Shown in pieces: positions 9,294 through 18,878 of a DNA stretch of 64,000 bases. This DNA is from Frankia sp. AgB1.9. GTDB taxonomy: Bacteria; Actinomycetota; Actinomycetes; Frankiales; Frankiaceae. Under the pieces are notes generated by a model, which did not search any database, was not told the origin of the DNA, and was given only the letters and a program-made list of their open reading frames with translations. Position 1 is the stretch's first letter; every line of letters begins with the position of its first letter. The DNA is taken from contig NZ_JADWYX010000004.1 of the NCBI RefSeq assembly GCF_016786355.1, positions 59,727 through 123,726 on the forward strand, written 5' to 3'. The position numbers and the translations under genes were made by a program.

Positions 9294-10858
9294 CGGCCCG
9301 AACCCGTCGGCCGCCCGGCGGCGGCGATCGCCTGGGCGAGGACGGCACGGTCGTCGAACGGGGTGACGACGCCGTTCTGCTCCTGGCCGCGTTCGTGGCC
9401 CTTGCCGGCGACCACGACGACGTCGCCGGGACCGGCCTCGGCGACGGCCGCGGCGATCGCCTCGGCCCGGTCCTGGATGACGGTCACCTTGGCCGCCGAG
9501 GTGGCCACCCGGTCGACGCCGGCGGTCATCTGGGCGAGGATCTCCGCCGGGTCCTCGGAGCGCGGGTTGTCGTTGGTCAGGAAGGCCAGGTCGGCCAGCC
9601 GCGCGGCCGCGGCACCCATCAGCGGCCGTTTGGCCCGGTCCCGGTCCCCGCCGCAGCCGAGAACGACGATCACCCGACCGTCGACGAGCCCGCGCACGGA
9701 CGTCAGCACGGTCTCGACGGCGTCCGGAGTGTGCGCGTAGTCGACCAGGGCCAGGTAGGGCTGGCCGGCCTCGACCCGCTCCATCCGCCCGGGGACGCCG
9801 GCCAGCGTGCCGATACCGGCCGCGGCGGCCTCCGGCGGGACGCCGGCCGCCACCAGCAGGGCGAGCGCGCCGAGGGCGTTGACGACGTTGAACCGGCCCG
9901 GCAGCCGGACCTTCATCGGCACCGCGAGCCCGCGCGGGCCGCGAGCCGTGAACGAGCTGCCCTGCTCGCCGACGGTCAGGTCGTCAGCCCACCAGTCGGC
10001 GGGCGGCTCGGGGGCGTAGGTGACGGATCCCGGAATGCGGGCCGCCAGCTGTGGGCCCCACCCGCCGGCGCCCGGCTCGATCCCGATCACCGACGCGGCG
10101 GTCCGCTCGGGCTCGAACAGGCGGGCCTTGGCCTCGAAGTAGTCCCGCATGGTCGGGTGGTAGTCCAGGTGGTCCTGGCTGAGGTTGGTGAACAGCGCGC
10201 CGGCGAACCGGAGGCCGTCGACGCGGTGCTGGGCCAGCGCGTGGCTGGAGACCTCCATCGTGGCCGCGGTGACGCCGCGCTCCACCATCACGGCGAACAG
10301 CGCCTGCAGGTCGCTCGACTCCGGGGTGGTCCGCACCGAGTCGACGCGTTCGTCGGCGATCCGGGTCTCGACGGTGCCCAGCAGGCCGGTGCGGTGGCCG
10401 GCGGCCCGCAGGCCGGCGTCGACCAGGAACGCCGACGTCGTCTTGCCGTTGGTCCCGGTGACGCCGAGCAACGTGAGGCGGCGCGATGGCTGGCCGTAAA
10501 GCCAGTCCGCGACCTGGGCGACGTCGCTGCGCGGGTCGGCGGTCGTGACCACCGGCAGGTCGACCGAGCCGGCCAGCGCCGCGGCGCCAGCGGGGTCGGT
10601 CAGCACAGCGGCGGCGCCGCTCGCGGCCGCGGCGGCGGCGAAGTCCGCGCCGTGGGCGTGCGAGCCGGGCAGCGCCGCGTAAAGGTCGCCGGGCTGCACG
10701 GCGCGGGAGTCGTGCGTGACGCCGTGCAACACGACCTCGGGCGCCGCCACGTCGGCCGCGGCCGCGCTCTGGACGCTTCCGAGGTCAGCGAGCAGAGCGC
10801 GCAGCTCGGTGAGCGTGCGGGCCGGCCGGTGGGCCGGGCGCAGTGCCGGTGGGGTCAC
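9290..10858 (-). CDS. murE: UDP-MurNAc-L-Ala-D-Glu--meso-2,6-diaminopimelate ligase MurE
   Basis: MurE adds the third residue of the stem peptide. The N-terminal uridine-binding domain (HGVTHDSRAVQPGDLYAAL) is followed by [14 protein letters not shown], the segment TTPESSDLQALFA, EVSSHALAQHRVDG, LTNLSQDHLDYH and DYAHTPDAVE. The TNDNPRSEDP motif is the meso-diaminopimelate signature (DNPR), so the wall should be mDAP-type. The length of 522 aa is normal. It overlaps murF by four bases. About 250 bp separate its start from the ftsI stop, and I see no gene in that gap. Confidence 0.96.
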   Translation of the reverse strand: MTPPALRPAHRPARTLTELRALLADLGSVQSAAAADVAAPEVVLHGVTHDSRAVQPGDLYAALPGSHAHGADFAAAAAASGAAAVLTDPAGAAALAGSVDLPVVTTADPRSDVAQVADWLYGQPSRRLTLLGVTGTNGKTTSAFLVDAGLRAAGHRTGLLGTVETRIADERVDSVRTTPESSDLQALFAVMVERGVTAATMEVSSHALAQHRVDGLRFAGALFTNLSQDHLDYHPTMRDYFEAKARLFEPERTAASVIGIEPGAGGWGPQLAARIPGSVTYAPEPPADWWADDLTVGEQGSSFTARGPRGLAVPMKVRLPGRFNVVNALGALALLVAAGVPPEAAAAGIGTLAGVPGRMERVEAGQPYLALVDYAHTPDAVETVLTSVRGLVDGRVIVVLGCGGDRDRAKRPLMGAAAARLADLAFLTNDNPRSEDPAEILAQMTAGVDRVATSAAKVTVIQDRAEAIAAAVAEAGPGDVVVVAGKGHERGQEQNGVVTPFDDRAVLAQAIAAAGRPTGSGR

Positions 10859-11105
10859 GCCGTCGACCTTAGTAGGGCACCCGTCGCGGCCTCACGCCTG
10901 CTCACGGTGTCGTCCCGTGGCAATGCGGTCTCCTCGGAATTCGCACAACTGTCAGCCCTGCCCCCACAACAGCGGGTATTAACCGGGCGATCCGCGGCCA
11001 TTTCACCCGGCGCGTTCGGGGCGAACGGGCGGCCGCCACCGGCGGGTGGGCAGGCTGGCATCGCGCGATCACCCGGAGTGGGTGGATCGGCGCGGACACC
11101 CGCGG

Positions 11106-13148
11106 TCACCCGGCCGCCGGTGGCGCCCGGGTGGCGCCCGGCTGGGCGGCCGGTGGGCTCGAGGCCCCGGCGCTCGGGCCGGTCTGGGCGCCCTGCCCCG
11201 GTGTCGGCGTGGCCGGCGTGGGCGGGCTGACCGGCACGTCGCCCGGGCCGAGGATGTCCGGCTGGTCGGCGATGCCGGGCTGGGTCAGCGGCAGGCTCGG
11301 CGCGGCGGCGCTGGACGGCGGCACGCCCAGCGTGGCGAGGGCGAAGGTCATCACCTTCTGGAAGACCGGTGCCGCCGACGTGCCGCCGAAGTACGAGGTC
11401 TTCGGGTTGTCCAGCACGACGGCGATGACGACCCGCGGGTGGTCGGCCGGGGCGAAACCGATGAACGACGAGACGTAGCCCCGGTAGCAGCCGCACGTCG
11501 GGTCGATCCGGTACGCGGTGCCGGTCTTGCCTGCGACCCGGTAGCCCGGGACGGCGGCAGCCGGGCCGGTGCCGTTGGACGTGGTGACCTGCTCGAGCAT
11601 GTCGGACAGGGTGCTCGCGGTCCGGGCGCTGACCACCCGGACGCCGGGCGCCCGCGGTGTCGGGACCATCGCGCCGGAGCTCGACCCGACCGCGTCGACC
11701 AGCCGCGGCGTCATCCGTACCCCGCCGTTGGCGATGGTCGCGTAGACGGTGGCCATCTGCAGCGCCGTCGCGCTCATGCCCTGGCCGTAGGACACCGTCG
11801 CCGCCTGGGAGGCCGACCAGGTCGACGAGCTCGCGAGCTGGCCGCCGCTCTCGCCCGGGAAGTCGAGCCCGGTCGGGCGGCCGAGGCCGAAGGCGCGCAT
11901 CGTCGCCTCCAGGCCGGCCGAGCCGACCTTCTCCGAGATCAGCACCGCGCCGATGTTGCTGGAGTGGGCGAGCACTCCGGCGGCGGTGAGCTGCAGGGTC
12001 CCGTGCGGCTCCGCGTCTCGGATGGTGACCCCGCCACGGCGGATGTCCGCGGGCACGGTGACCGGGGTGGTGTCGGTGATCTCGCCACGGTCCAGGGCCG
12101 CCGCCATTGTGATGATCTTGTTGACGCTGCCGGGCTCGTACGCGTAGCCGGTGGCCAGGTTGCCGAGGGCGGCCGGGTTGGCCTGGCCGACGTTGTTCGG
12201 GTCGAAGTCCGGCGCGTCGGCCATCGCGAGGATGTCACCGGTGCTCGGATTCATGATCACGATCGTGCCGGCGTCCGCCTGGGTCTGCGCCACACCGGCC
12301 GCGATGGCCTGCTGCGCGTCCCACTGGATGTCCTCGTCGAGGGTCAGGCGCAGGTCCTTGCCCTCGACCGGGGCCTTCTCGCTGCTGGGCGCGGAGGGGA
12401 TCTCCCGGCCGGCCGGGTCGGTCTGCAGCCGGCGGGTGCCGTCCTGGCCGCGCAGCACGCTGTCGTAGGCGAACTCGATGCCGCCGTTGCCCTGCAGCAG
12501 GTCCTTGTCGCCGAACTTGGTGTACCCGACGACGTTCGAGGCGACGGTCCCGTTCGGGTAGACCCGGCGGCGCTCCGGGAGCACGCCGACGCCCTTGAGC
12601 TCCAGCGCCTCCACCCGGTTGCCGACATCCGGGGTCAGGCCGCGCGCGATGTAGGCGAACCGCAGCTTCCGGTCGGCCAGCTTCTGCTCGATCGTCGCCG
12701 CGGGCAGGCCGACCAGCGGGCTGAGCTTCGCCGCGGTCACCGCCTGGTCGTCCACCAGGCTCGGGTCCGCGTAGACCGACCTGGCGTCGACGTCCTCGGC
12801 GAGCGTCGCGCCGTCCCGGTCGGTGATCTCCCCGCGGACCGCCGGCAGGTTGACCACCTGCGTGCGCTGCCGCTCGGCCTGGCGGGCGTAGTTCGCCGCG
12901 GAGAACCCCTGCAGCTGGGTCAGCCGCGCCGCGAGCGCGAACAGCAGCAGCGTCATGACGACGACGCCGATCCGCAGCCGGCGCCGGGAGCTCGCGAGCG
13001 CCCGGCCAGCGCGCCGACGCGGCGGCCGTCCGCCGGGCCGGCGGGGCGACGAGGGGCGCCCGACCGTCCGGGCCGGCTCTCGCCGGGCCCGGTCGCCGCG
13101 GGTCGGCCGGCCGGCCCTTGCCGAGCCGGTTCGCGAGCCCTCCGTCAC
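11106..13148 (-). CDS. ftsI: Septal peptidoglycan transpeptidase FtsI (class B PBP)
   Basis: Class B penicillin-binding protein that cross-links septal peptidoglycan together with FtsW. Order: an Arg/Pro-rich cytoplasmic N-terminus, one membrane anchor at about residues 58-76 (VVVMTLLLFALAARL), the dimerisation domain starting at RGEITDRDG, then the transpeptidase with SxxK as SVNK near residue 340, SxN as SSN in LAHSSNIGA and KTG in VAGKTGTAYR. The tail is Pro/Ala-rich; no PASTA repeat is visible. The frame stays open far upstream into ftsL, so the start is uncertain: GTG at 13148 or 13151 gives a plausible cytoplasmic tail and comes soon after the ftsL stop at 13199. Product length is 680 aa. 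Confidence 0.92.
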   Translation of the reverse strand: MTEGSRTGSARAGRPTRGDRARREPARTVGRPSSPRRPGGRPPRRRAGRALASSRRRLRIGVVVMTLLLFALAARLTQLQGFSAANYARQAERQRTQVVNLPAVRGEITDRDGATLAEDVDARSVYADPSLVDDQAVTAAKLSPLVGLPAATIEQKLADRKLRFAYIARGLTPDVGNRVEALELKGVGVLPERRRVYPNGTVASNVVGYTKFGDKDLLQGNGGIEFAYDSVLRGQDGTRRLQTDPAGREIPSAPSSEKAPVEGKDLRLTLDEDIQWDAQQAIAAGVAQTQADAGTIVIMNPSTGDILAMADAPDFDPNNVGQANPAALGNLATGYAYEPGSVNKIITMAAALDRGEITDTTPVTVPADIRRGGVTIRDAEPHGTLQLTAAGVLAHSSNIGAVLISEKVGSAGLEATMRAFGLGRPTGLDFPGESGGQLASSSTWSASQAATVSYGQGMSATALQMATVYATIANGGVRMTPRLVDAVGSSSGAMVPTPRAPGVRVVSARTASTLSDMLEQVTTSNGTGPAAAVPGYRVAGKTGTAYRIDPTCGCYRGYVSSFIGFAPADHPRVVIAVVLDNPKTSYFGGTSAAPVFQKVMTFALATLGVPPSSAAAPSLPLTQPGIADQPDILGPGDVPVSPPTPATPTPGQGAQTGPSAGASSPPAAQPGATRAPPAAG

Positions 13149-13198
13149 CACCCGCAGCCGCGAGGACGCGCGGCGGTCCGGTGGGAGGAGCGTGGAGC

Positions 13199-14008
13199 TC
13201 ACCGGCCAGACGTCCCGGTACCCGTCACGGCCGGCGCGGACGGCGCCGCGCTGACCTGGCCCGCCGCGGGCTGGCCCTGGTTGGCCGGGGCCGTCGGGGC
13301 GACGCTTGCCGGCTGGGCCGGGGCGGGCGCGGGCACCACGTAGAAGATGACGCCCCCGGCCGCGTCCCCGCCGCCACCGGTGACCACCCGGGCGCCGGGC
13401 GGCAGCGTCGCGCCGGGCGGCAGGTACTGCGGCAGGCCGCCCGCCACCATGCCGAGCGCGGCCGCCCGGCTGGCGAGCGCGCCCGGCGCGGACAGCTGGT
13501 CGGCGTGGACGGCCAGCGCCTGTTCCTCGTCGGCCAGCTGCGCGGACCGGGCCTGCAGGCTGTGCGCGTGGAAGGCGTTCTCGGACAGCGCGGTGTTCAG
13601 CAGCAGCAGGCAGAGCAGCCCGCTGGCCATGAGCACCAGCAGCAGGATGACGAACGGGGCCCGTGGCGCCCGCTGCGCGCGGGCAGCCTTGGCCCGCGCC
13701 CGGGCGAGGGCGGTCGGCCCCGCCAGTGGCGCCGGGCTGGCCGGCCTCGGCGCCCTCGCCGGCGGCCGGCCCGGCCTGGGCTCGGTTCGCGACGGCGCGG
13801 TGACGGGCTCGGCCGCGGGTGCGGCGGCGCGGGCGGGCGACGAGCGAGCGGTGGGACGAGCGGGCAGCCCGGCGGGCGCGGCGGCCCGACGCGGCCTGGG
13901 CCGGCGAGCCGGGGCCGGGGCCGGGCGGACAGCCGGGTCGGACTGCGGCGCCAGTGCGGTGGCACCGTCTGACAGCGGCCGGTGCTCGTCGCTCGCGGGA
14001 GCTGTCAT
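13199..14008 (-). CDS. ftsL: FtsL-like septum formation protein
   Basis: A bitopic membrane protein in the position of ftsL. About 115 residues of Pro/Arg/Ala-rich cytoplasmic tail precede one membrane segment ([20 protein letters not shown]), then a short heptad-like stretch ([24 protein letters not shown]) typical of FtsL/FtsB coiled coils, and a Pro/Ala-rich extracytoplasmic tail. FtsL partners FtsQ and FtsB to activate FtsW-FtsI. Sequence conservation in the family is low, so the call rests on layout and position. ATG at 14008 overlaps the rsmH stop by four bases. At 269 aa it is much longer than E. coli FtsL, as is common for actinobacterial versions. Confidence 0.82.
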   Translation of the reverse strand: MTAPASDEHRPLSDGATALAPQSDPAVRPAPAPARRPRPRRAAAPAGLPARPTARSSPARAAAPAAEPVTAPSRTEPRPGRPPARAPRPASPAPLAGPTALARARAKAARAQRAPRAPFVILLLVLMASGLLCLLLLNTALSENAFHAHSLQARSAQLADEEQALAVHADQLSAPGALASRAAALGMVAGGLPQYLPPGATLPPGARVVTGGGGDAAGGVIFYVVPAPAPAQPASVAPTAPANQGQPAAGQVSAAPSAPAVTGTGTSGR

Positions 14009-15003
14009 GATCGCCCTCCTCTGGCACGTCCTGGGTGGCTCGAAGCCCTGTCCTGGCCTGTGTGTCTCAGCCGTTCGGCGGCCCGCAGCCGCGCGGACGC
14101 GGCCCGCGGGTTCGCCGTCGTCTCGGCCTCGGTCGGCGGCTCGGACCCGCGGGTCAGCAGCCGGAAGGTCGGCTCCGCCTCGGCCGGCACGACCGGCATG
14201 TCGGGCGGGACGCGCGTCGTCGTCACGTCCGCGAGCGCCCGTTTCACCAGCCGGTCCTCGAGCGAGTGGTAGGCCAGCACGGCGATCCGCCCACCGACCG
14301 CGATCCGGTCGAGCGCGGCGGGAAGGGCCCGCTCCAGCACCTCCAGCTCCGCGTTGACCTCGATGCGCAGCGCCTGGAAGGTGCGCTTCGCCGGGTTGCC
14401 GCCGGTCCGCCGGGCCGCCGCCGGGATCGCGGCACGCACCAGGTCGGCGAGCCGGGATGACGTCGTGAACGCCTCCTTGGCCCGCTCGGCGACGACGGCG
14501 GCCGCGATCCGCCGGGCGAACGGCTCCTCGCCGTAGCGGCGCAGCACCCGGGCGAGCGTGACCTCGTCATAGGTGTTGAGCACGTCGGCCGCGGTGCGCC
14601 CGGTCGTCGGGTCCATCCGCATGTCCAGCGGCGCGTCGCGGGAGTAGGCGAAGCCGCGATCGTCGAGGTCCAGCTGCAGCGAGGAGACGCCGAGGTCGAA
14701 CAGCACCGCGTGGACGGCCGGGATGCCGAGCCGGTCGAGGACGGCGGGAATCTCGTCGTAGACGGCGTGCGCGAACTCGACCCGGCCGACCGCGAACGCG
14801 AGCCGCTCGCGGCTCGCGGCGAGCGCCTGTGGGTCCCGGTCGAGACCGACGAGCCGTAGCTCGGGCAGTGCGCGCAGCATCGCCTCGGCGTGGCCGCCGA
14901 GGCCGAGGGTGGCGTCGACCGCGATGGCGCCCGGCTGGGTCAGCGCCGGGATGAGCAGCGTGCGCACCCGGTCGAGCAGGACCGGGATGTGGCTGGCCTG
15001 CAC
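14005..15003 (-). CDS. rsmH: 16S rRNA (cytosine(1402)-N(4))-methyltransferase RsmH
   Basis: RsmH (MraW) uses SAM to methylate N4 of C1402 in the decoding centre of 16S rRNA. The protein starts [12 protein letters not shown] after GTG 15003, has the SAM loop [66 protein letters not shown] and [11 protein letters not shown], all family hallmarks. The frame is open a further 360 bp upstream, but that part is low-complexity Pro/Arg/Gly sequence; GTG 15003, preceded by AAGGGCGG, gives the normal 332-aa length. It overlaps ftsL by four bases. Confidence 0.96.
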   Translation of the reverse strand: MQASHIPVLLDRVRTLLIPALTQPGAIAVDATLGLGGHAEAMLRALPELRLVGLDRDPQALAASRERLAFAVGRVEFAHAVYDEIPAVLDRLGIPAVHAVLFDLGVSSLQLDLDDRGFAYSRDAPLDMRMDPTTGRTAADVLNTYDEVTLARVLRRYGEEPFARRIAAAVVAERAKEAFTTSSRLADLVRAAIPAAARRTGGNPAKRTFQALRIEVNAELEVLERALPAALDRIAVGGRIAVLAYHSLEDRLVKRALADVTTTRVPPDMPVVPAEAEPTFRLLTRGSEPPTEAETTANPRAASARLRAAERLRHTGQDRASSHPGRARGGRS

Positions 15004-15412
15004 CAGTCGCCGCCCTTCTCGACAGTCGCGTGCGCGCGGCCGGACAGGTCCGCCGGACGCCGCTGGCGCCCCACCCGGTGGCAGGCGCCCGGTGGCCGCG
15101 ACCGGCCCGTCCGTGCGGCGCCGGGCCAGCTGCGGCCCGCGTCCGGGTCTCATCCCGCCGGGCCGCCGGACGCCGGGGAAGTGGCGTCCGGTGGCGGGGT
15201 GGGAGGAGGACTCGGCACGCGACGGCCCGTTGCGGGGCCGGAAGGCCACGGGGTACGGGGGCGGCTGCCCGACCGTGGCCCGTTGGCCGGCTAGGCCCAC
15301 CGCGGGTCTCGGCGGCGGGCGACGGGGAGCGCTGAGAGGTGCCTGACGCGCTCCGGGTGGCATCACGATCCAGGCCCATTGGTGTCGTGCCCGGACCGCA
15401 TCCCGCCGGGCC
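15004..15412. other. Gap between mraZ and rsmH without a recognisable gene
   Basis: This 409-bp stretch is unusually long for the inside of a packed dcw operon. Several frames are open simply because the sequence is GC-rich. I see no Shine-Dalgarno with a credible start, no clear hairpin and no protein family signature. It may be an untranslated spacer or hold an internal promoter. Confidence 0.5.
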
Positions 15413-15844
15413 CTAGATGACGCCGGGCAGCACCTCCTCGGACAGCTCCGCGAAGCTCTCCTCCTGCTCGGTCAGGTAGGCCGCCCAGCGCTCGGTATCC
15501 CAGATCTCGATCCGGGTGTTCGCGCCGTTGACGATGCAGTCCCGGGTCAGCCCCGCGTAGTCGCGTAGTGCCGGCGGGATCGTGATGCGGCCCTGCTTGT
15601 CGGGGACGTCATCGTTGGCCGACGAGAAGAAGACCCTGCTGTAGTCGCGCAGCGACTTCGCCGTTACCGGCGCAGTGCGCAGCGACTCGCTGATTCTGGA
15701 GAACTCGGCCATCGGAAACACGTAAAGGCAGCGTTCTTGTCCTTTGGTAATCACGAGTCCTCCTTCCATCTCCTCGCGGAACTTCGCGGGCAGCGTGAGC
15801 CGGCCCTTGTCATCCAGGCGTGGCGAGTGGCTACCGAGAAACAC
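15413..15844 (-). CDS. mraZ: Transcriptional regulator MraZ
   Basis: MraZ is a ring-forming AbrB-fold DNA-binding protein that represses its own dcw operon in studied bacteria. The 143-aa product starts [20 protein letters not shown] and has both SpoVT/AbrB-like repeats ([13 protein letters not shown] and [13 protein letters not shown]). GTG 15844 follows a GAGGAGGGG Shine-Dalgarno. It is the first gene of the minus-strand dcw operon, and four TGGGN-type MraZ boxes lie about 130-165 bp upstream, which supports autoregulation. Confidence 0.97.
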   Translation of the reverse strand: MFLGSHSPRLDDKGRLTLPAKFREEMEGGLVITKGQERCLYVFPMAEFSRISESLRTAPVTAKSLRDYSRVFFSSANDDVPDKQGRITIPPALRDYAGLTRDCIVNGANTRIEIWDTERWAAYLTEQEESFAELSEEVLPGVI

Positions 15845-16468
15845 CGGCGCCCCTCCTCGCTCACCAGGGCGGAGTCACGGCCCGGCCGATCCGAGACCTC
15901 AAAGATCCGGACCCCGCCGAGATCCCGAGTGCGCACGGATGCCGCAAACAGGCCACCAGCCGATCGCCGTTCCCCCACTGCGCGCCACTGTACCCCACTG
16001 CCCCCCACCTAGCACCCCCACGACACCCCGACGAACCACCCCCCTCCCCACCGGGATTCCGGGCCACCGACCCTTTCCCCGATAGCCGCGCCCGCCGATG
16101 GTTTGGCACCCCGGTGCCGGCCTGGTTCAGGGCCGCCAGGGAACGTCGACTGCCTGGTGGCGACCCCACCGCCGCTCCAGTTCGGGCGGCCCGCCGGATG
16201 AGTCACCCTGGGCCGCGGGCAGGCAGTCGCCGAGGAACTCGACGCGCGCGGCGGCCCTACCAGGAGGTCCATTCGATGAAGGCCGGGGACCACCACGAGC
16301 CACGCCCCGCACTACGGCGCACCACACGACCCCGATACGGCGCGGAAATCCCCCGTCCCGGCGGTCTTCCTCGCCCTGGGACAACGAGATCGACCGGTGA
16401 GATGTCACACTCGGGCGAGGACAGCTCCCACCGGGGGCCGCATCCGCTGATCCCGGAGGGGGGCCCAC
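15845..16468. promoter_or_regulatory. Divergent intergenic region between mraZ and the moxR operon
   Basis: This 624-bp region holds the MraZ operator, the 5' leader of mraZ and the upstream region of moxR. A perfect Shine-Dalgarno AGGAGGT (16262-16268) precedes an ATG at 16276 that opens a 75-codon frame running into moxR; its codon use is unlike the neighbouring genes. I see nothing else that can be named. Confidence 0.6.
15973..16007 (-). promoter_or_regulatory. MraZ operator (four TGGGN boxes, 10-bp period)
   Basis: On the minus strand the boxes read TGGGG, TGGGG, TGGCG and TGGGG, each separated by exactly five bases (GGCAG, TACAG, CGCAG). This matches the known MraZ target of 3-4 TGGGN repeats at one-turn spacing. 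It lies upstream of mraZ, so the dcw promoter is expected within or next to it and the mRNA would carry a leader of about 100-130 nt. Confidence 0.85.
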
Positions 16469-16503
16469 GTGGCGACGGAGCCCGGAATACTGCACTGGCG
16501 TGA
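16276..16503 (+). CDS. Possible small ORF overlapping the moxR start
   Basis: A 75-codon frame starting ATG 16276 has a near-ideal Shine-Dalgarno (AGGAGGT, 7-nt spacer) and ends 35 bases inside moxR in another frame, an arrangement that could couple translation. Against it, third codon positions are only about 60% G/C, far below true genes here, and the peptide (MKAGDHHEPRPALRRTTRP...) has no recognisable family. It may be a leader peptide or a chance frame. Confidence 0.25.
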   Translation: MKAGDHHEPRPALRRTTRPRYGAEIPRPGGLPRPGTTRSTGEMSHSGEDSSHRGPHPLIPEGGPRGDGARNTALA

Positions 16504-17503
16504 CCCCGCCGGCGATGTCGGCCAGCTGACCGACGTCGCCGATCGGGTCCTGCGGTCAGTGGGCGCCGTCATCGACGGCAAGCCGGAGGCGATCAGGACC
16601 GCGCTGGCCGTGCTGCTGACCGAGGGCCACCTGCTGATCGAGGACGTGCCCGGCGTCGGCAAGACGATGCTGGCGAAGGCGTTGGCACGCTCGATCGACG
16701 CCCGGGTTCGCCGCATCCAGTTCACCCCCGACCTGCTGCCCGGCGACGTCACCGGCGTGAGCGTCTACAACCAGGGCACCCGCGACTTCGAGTTCCGGCC
16801 GGGCCCGGTCTTCGCGAACATCGTCGTCGGCGACGAGATCAACCGTGCCGAGCCGAAGGCGCAGTCCGCGCTGCTGGAGTGCATGGAGGAGCACCAGGTC
16901 ACCGTCGACGGCATCACCTACCGGCTGGAGTCGCCGTTCATGGTGATCGCGACCCAGAACCCGGTGGAGATGGAGGGCACCCGGCCGCTGCCCGAGGCGC
17001 AGCGCGACCGGTTCACCGCTCGCATCTCGATGGGATATCCGTCGCCGGCCGCCGAGTTCGCGATGCTGGAGAGCCACGGCACCGCCGACCCGCTGGACGA
17101 CGTCGTCCCGGTGACGTCCGCCAGCGAGATCGTCCAGATGATCTCGCTGGTCCGCACGGTGCACGTCTCCGACGAGGTCCGTCAGTACATCGTCGAGCTG
17201 GTCGGCGCCACCCGCCGCCATCCCGAGGTCTCGCTGGGGGCGTCGCCGCGGGCGGCGCTGCACCTGATCCGTACCGCCAGGGCGGCGGCGGCTCTCGACC
17301 GGCGCAACTTCGTGCTGCCGGACGACGTGCAGGCGCTGCTGGTACCCGTCATCGCCCACCGGCTGCTGCTGCAGCCCGAGGTGGCCCTGTCCGGGGAGCC
17401 GGTCATCGACATCACCGCCCGGCTGCTGACCGACATCATCGCCCGCACCCCGATCCCCCGGCCCGGCTCGGCCCCCCGGCCACAGCAGCGCCGCGGCCGC
17501 TGA
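16469..17503 (+). CDS. MoxR-family AAA+ ATPase
   Basis: A cytoplasmic AAA+ chaperone-like ATPase of the MoxR group, usually acting with DUF58 and VWA proteins. Walker A is GVGKTMLAKAL, Walker B GDEINRAEPKAQSALLE, followed by ATQNPVEMEGTRPLPEAQRDRF and a C-terminal lid (GASPRAALHLIRTARA). The 344-aa length is typical. GTG 16469 follows GGAGGGG. It is the first gene of a three-gene operon with a DUF58 protein and a TgpA-like transglutaminase, an arrangement often found beside the dcw cluster in actinobacteria. The substrate is unknown. Confidence 0.93.
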   Translation: MATEPGILHWRDPAGDVGQLTDVADRVLRSVGAVIDGKPEAIRTALAVLLTEGHLLIEDVPGVGKTMLAKALARSIDARVRRIQFTPDLLPGDVTGVSVYNQGTRDFEFRPGPVFANIVVGDEINRAEPKAQSALLECMEEHQVTVDGITYRLESPFMVIATQNPVEMEGTRPLPEAQRDRFTARISMGYPSPAAEFAMLESHGTADPLDDVVPVTSASEIVQMISLVRTVHVSDEVRQYIVELVGATRRHPEVSLGASPRAALHLIRTARAAAALDRRNFVLPDDVQALLVPVIAHRLLLQPEVALSGEPVIDITARLLTDIIARTPIPRPGSAPRPQQRRGR

Positions 17504-17513
17504 CGGCCCAGCG

Positions 17514-18878
17514 GTGCGCGACTTCGCCGCCGCCCTGCGCGGCCTGACCATCCGGGGACGGTCCTTCCTGGCCGCCGGCGGCGCCTGCGCCGTCTCGGCG
17601 ATCGTGCTCGGCGAGAAGGACCTGCTCCGGGTGGCGCTGTTGTTGATGCTGCTGCCCCTGTCGGCCGCGCTGTTCGTCTCCAGGACCCGCTACCGGCTGG
17701 CCTGCACCCGCCGGATCGAGCCGCCCCGCGTCACGGCCGGGCAGGCCGCGCAGGTACGGGTCCGGCTGGACAACATGTCCCGGCTGCCGTCGTCGGTGCT
17801 GCTCGTCGAGGACAACCTCCCGGACGGCCTGGCGGCGCCGGCCCGGTTCGTGGTGGACCGGATCGAGCCGGGCGGGACCCGCGACCTGTCCTACGAGATC
17901 CGCGCCGGGCTGCGCGGGCGCTACCAGCTCGGCCCGATGTCGATCCGGCTCGCCGACCCGTTCGGCTTCTGCGAGCTGACCCGGGCGTTCCGCAGCCGCG
18001 ACGACCTGGTGGTGACGCCGGCGATCGAGCAGCTGCCGGGCGCCCGCTCACTGCCGCAGGCGGCCGCGTCCGTGTTGCGCCGGTCGGCGCTGAAGGGCGA
18101 GGACGAGGCGACCACGCGGCCCTACCGGTCCGGGGACGACCTGCGCCGGGTGCACTGGCGCACCACCGCGAAGACCGGCGAGCTGATGGTGCGCCGCGAG
18201 GACACCCCGCGGCTCGGCGGCGCGACCCTGCTGCTCGACGACCACCTCGGCTCCTGGGGCCAGCACGTCGGACCGGCGTCGCCGTTCGAGTGGGCGGTCA
18301 GCGCCGTCGGCTCGATCGGAGCGCATCTGGCCCGCAGCGGCTACGGGGTGCGCCTCGTCACCCACCGCGGGCTCGCGGCGGCGGTGCCGGCCCGCAACCC
18401 GGGCCCGTTGCTCGACGAGCTCGCCGTCATCACCCAGGTGACGGAGGCCGATCCGCGCCCGGCCTACGCCGCCGTGGCCGGCGGCGACGGCGGCATGCTC
18501 GTGATGGTGCTCGGCCGCACCTCGCCGGAGGTCGCGCGCCGGCTCGGCGCCATGCGCCCGCGCAACGCGCCCGCCATCGCGGTGCTCGTCGATCTCGGCC
18601 GGTGGGGCGCGGACCCCGCGGCCAGCGCCGACCTGGCCGGTTGCGAGCTGGCACTCTCCCGCGCCGGCTGGCGGGTCCTGATCACCGGGATCGGCAGCCG
18701 GATCGCCGACGACTGGCCACGGCTGGCCGGCCCCGCCGCCCGGTTCGTCCGGGCGCCCACGCCTGGCGGTGACCCCACGGCCGGAGCAGCCGCGAGACGT
18801 CCCGCTCCCGCCAGCCCCGACGCCGCCCAGCCGCGACTGAGCGGCACCGAGGCCCCCGGGCTGGGGCTGCCCCGATGA
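17514..18878 (+). CDS. DUF58 domain-containing membrane protein
   Basis: The 454-aa protein has two N-terminal hydrophobic segments (about residues 17-30 and 38-52) and a large soluble region with the DUF58 core: YRSGDDLRRVHWRTTAKTGELMVRRE. DUF58 proteins are partners of MoxR ATPases and often contain a VWA-like fold. It starts 10 bp after moxR and its stop overlaps the ATG of the transglutaminase gene by four bases, so the three are probably co-translated. The C-terminal Pro/Ala-rich tail has no motif. Confidence 0.9.
   Translation: MRDFAAALRGLTIRGRSFLAAGGACAVSAIVLGEKDLLRVALLLMLLPLSAALFVSRTRYRLACTRRIEPPRVTAGQAAQVRVRLDNMSRLPSSVLLVEDNLPDGLAAPARFVVDRIEPGGTRDLSYEIRAGLRGRYQLGPMSIRLADPFGFCELTRAFRSRDDLVVTPAIEQLPGARSLPQAAASVLRRSALKGEDEATTRPYRSGDDLRRVHWRTTAKTGELMVRREDTPRLGGATLLLDDHLGSWGQHVGPASPFEWAVSAVGSIGAHLARSGYGVRLVTHRGLAAAVPARNPGPLLDELAVITQVTEADPRPAYAAVAGGDGGMLVMVLGRTSPEVARRLGAMRPRNAPAIAVLVDLGRWGADPAASADLAGCELALSRAGWRVLITGIGSRIADDWPRLAGPAARFVRAPTPGGDPTAGAAARRPAPASPDAAQPRLSGTEAPGLGLPR

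Noticed and set aside
13149..14027. Upstream extension of ftsI
   Set aside because: The frame continues through ftsL, which has its own membrane segment and overlaps rsmH by ATGA; the extension is low-complexity.
15004..15366. N-terminal extension of rsmH
   Set aside because: Low-complexity Pro/Arg sequence; GTG 15003 with AAGGGCGG gives the normal RsmH N-terminus.
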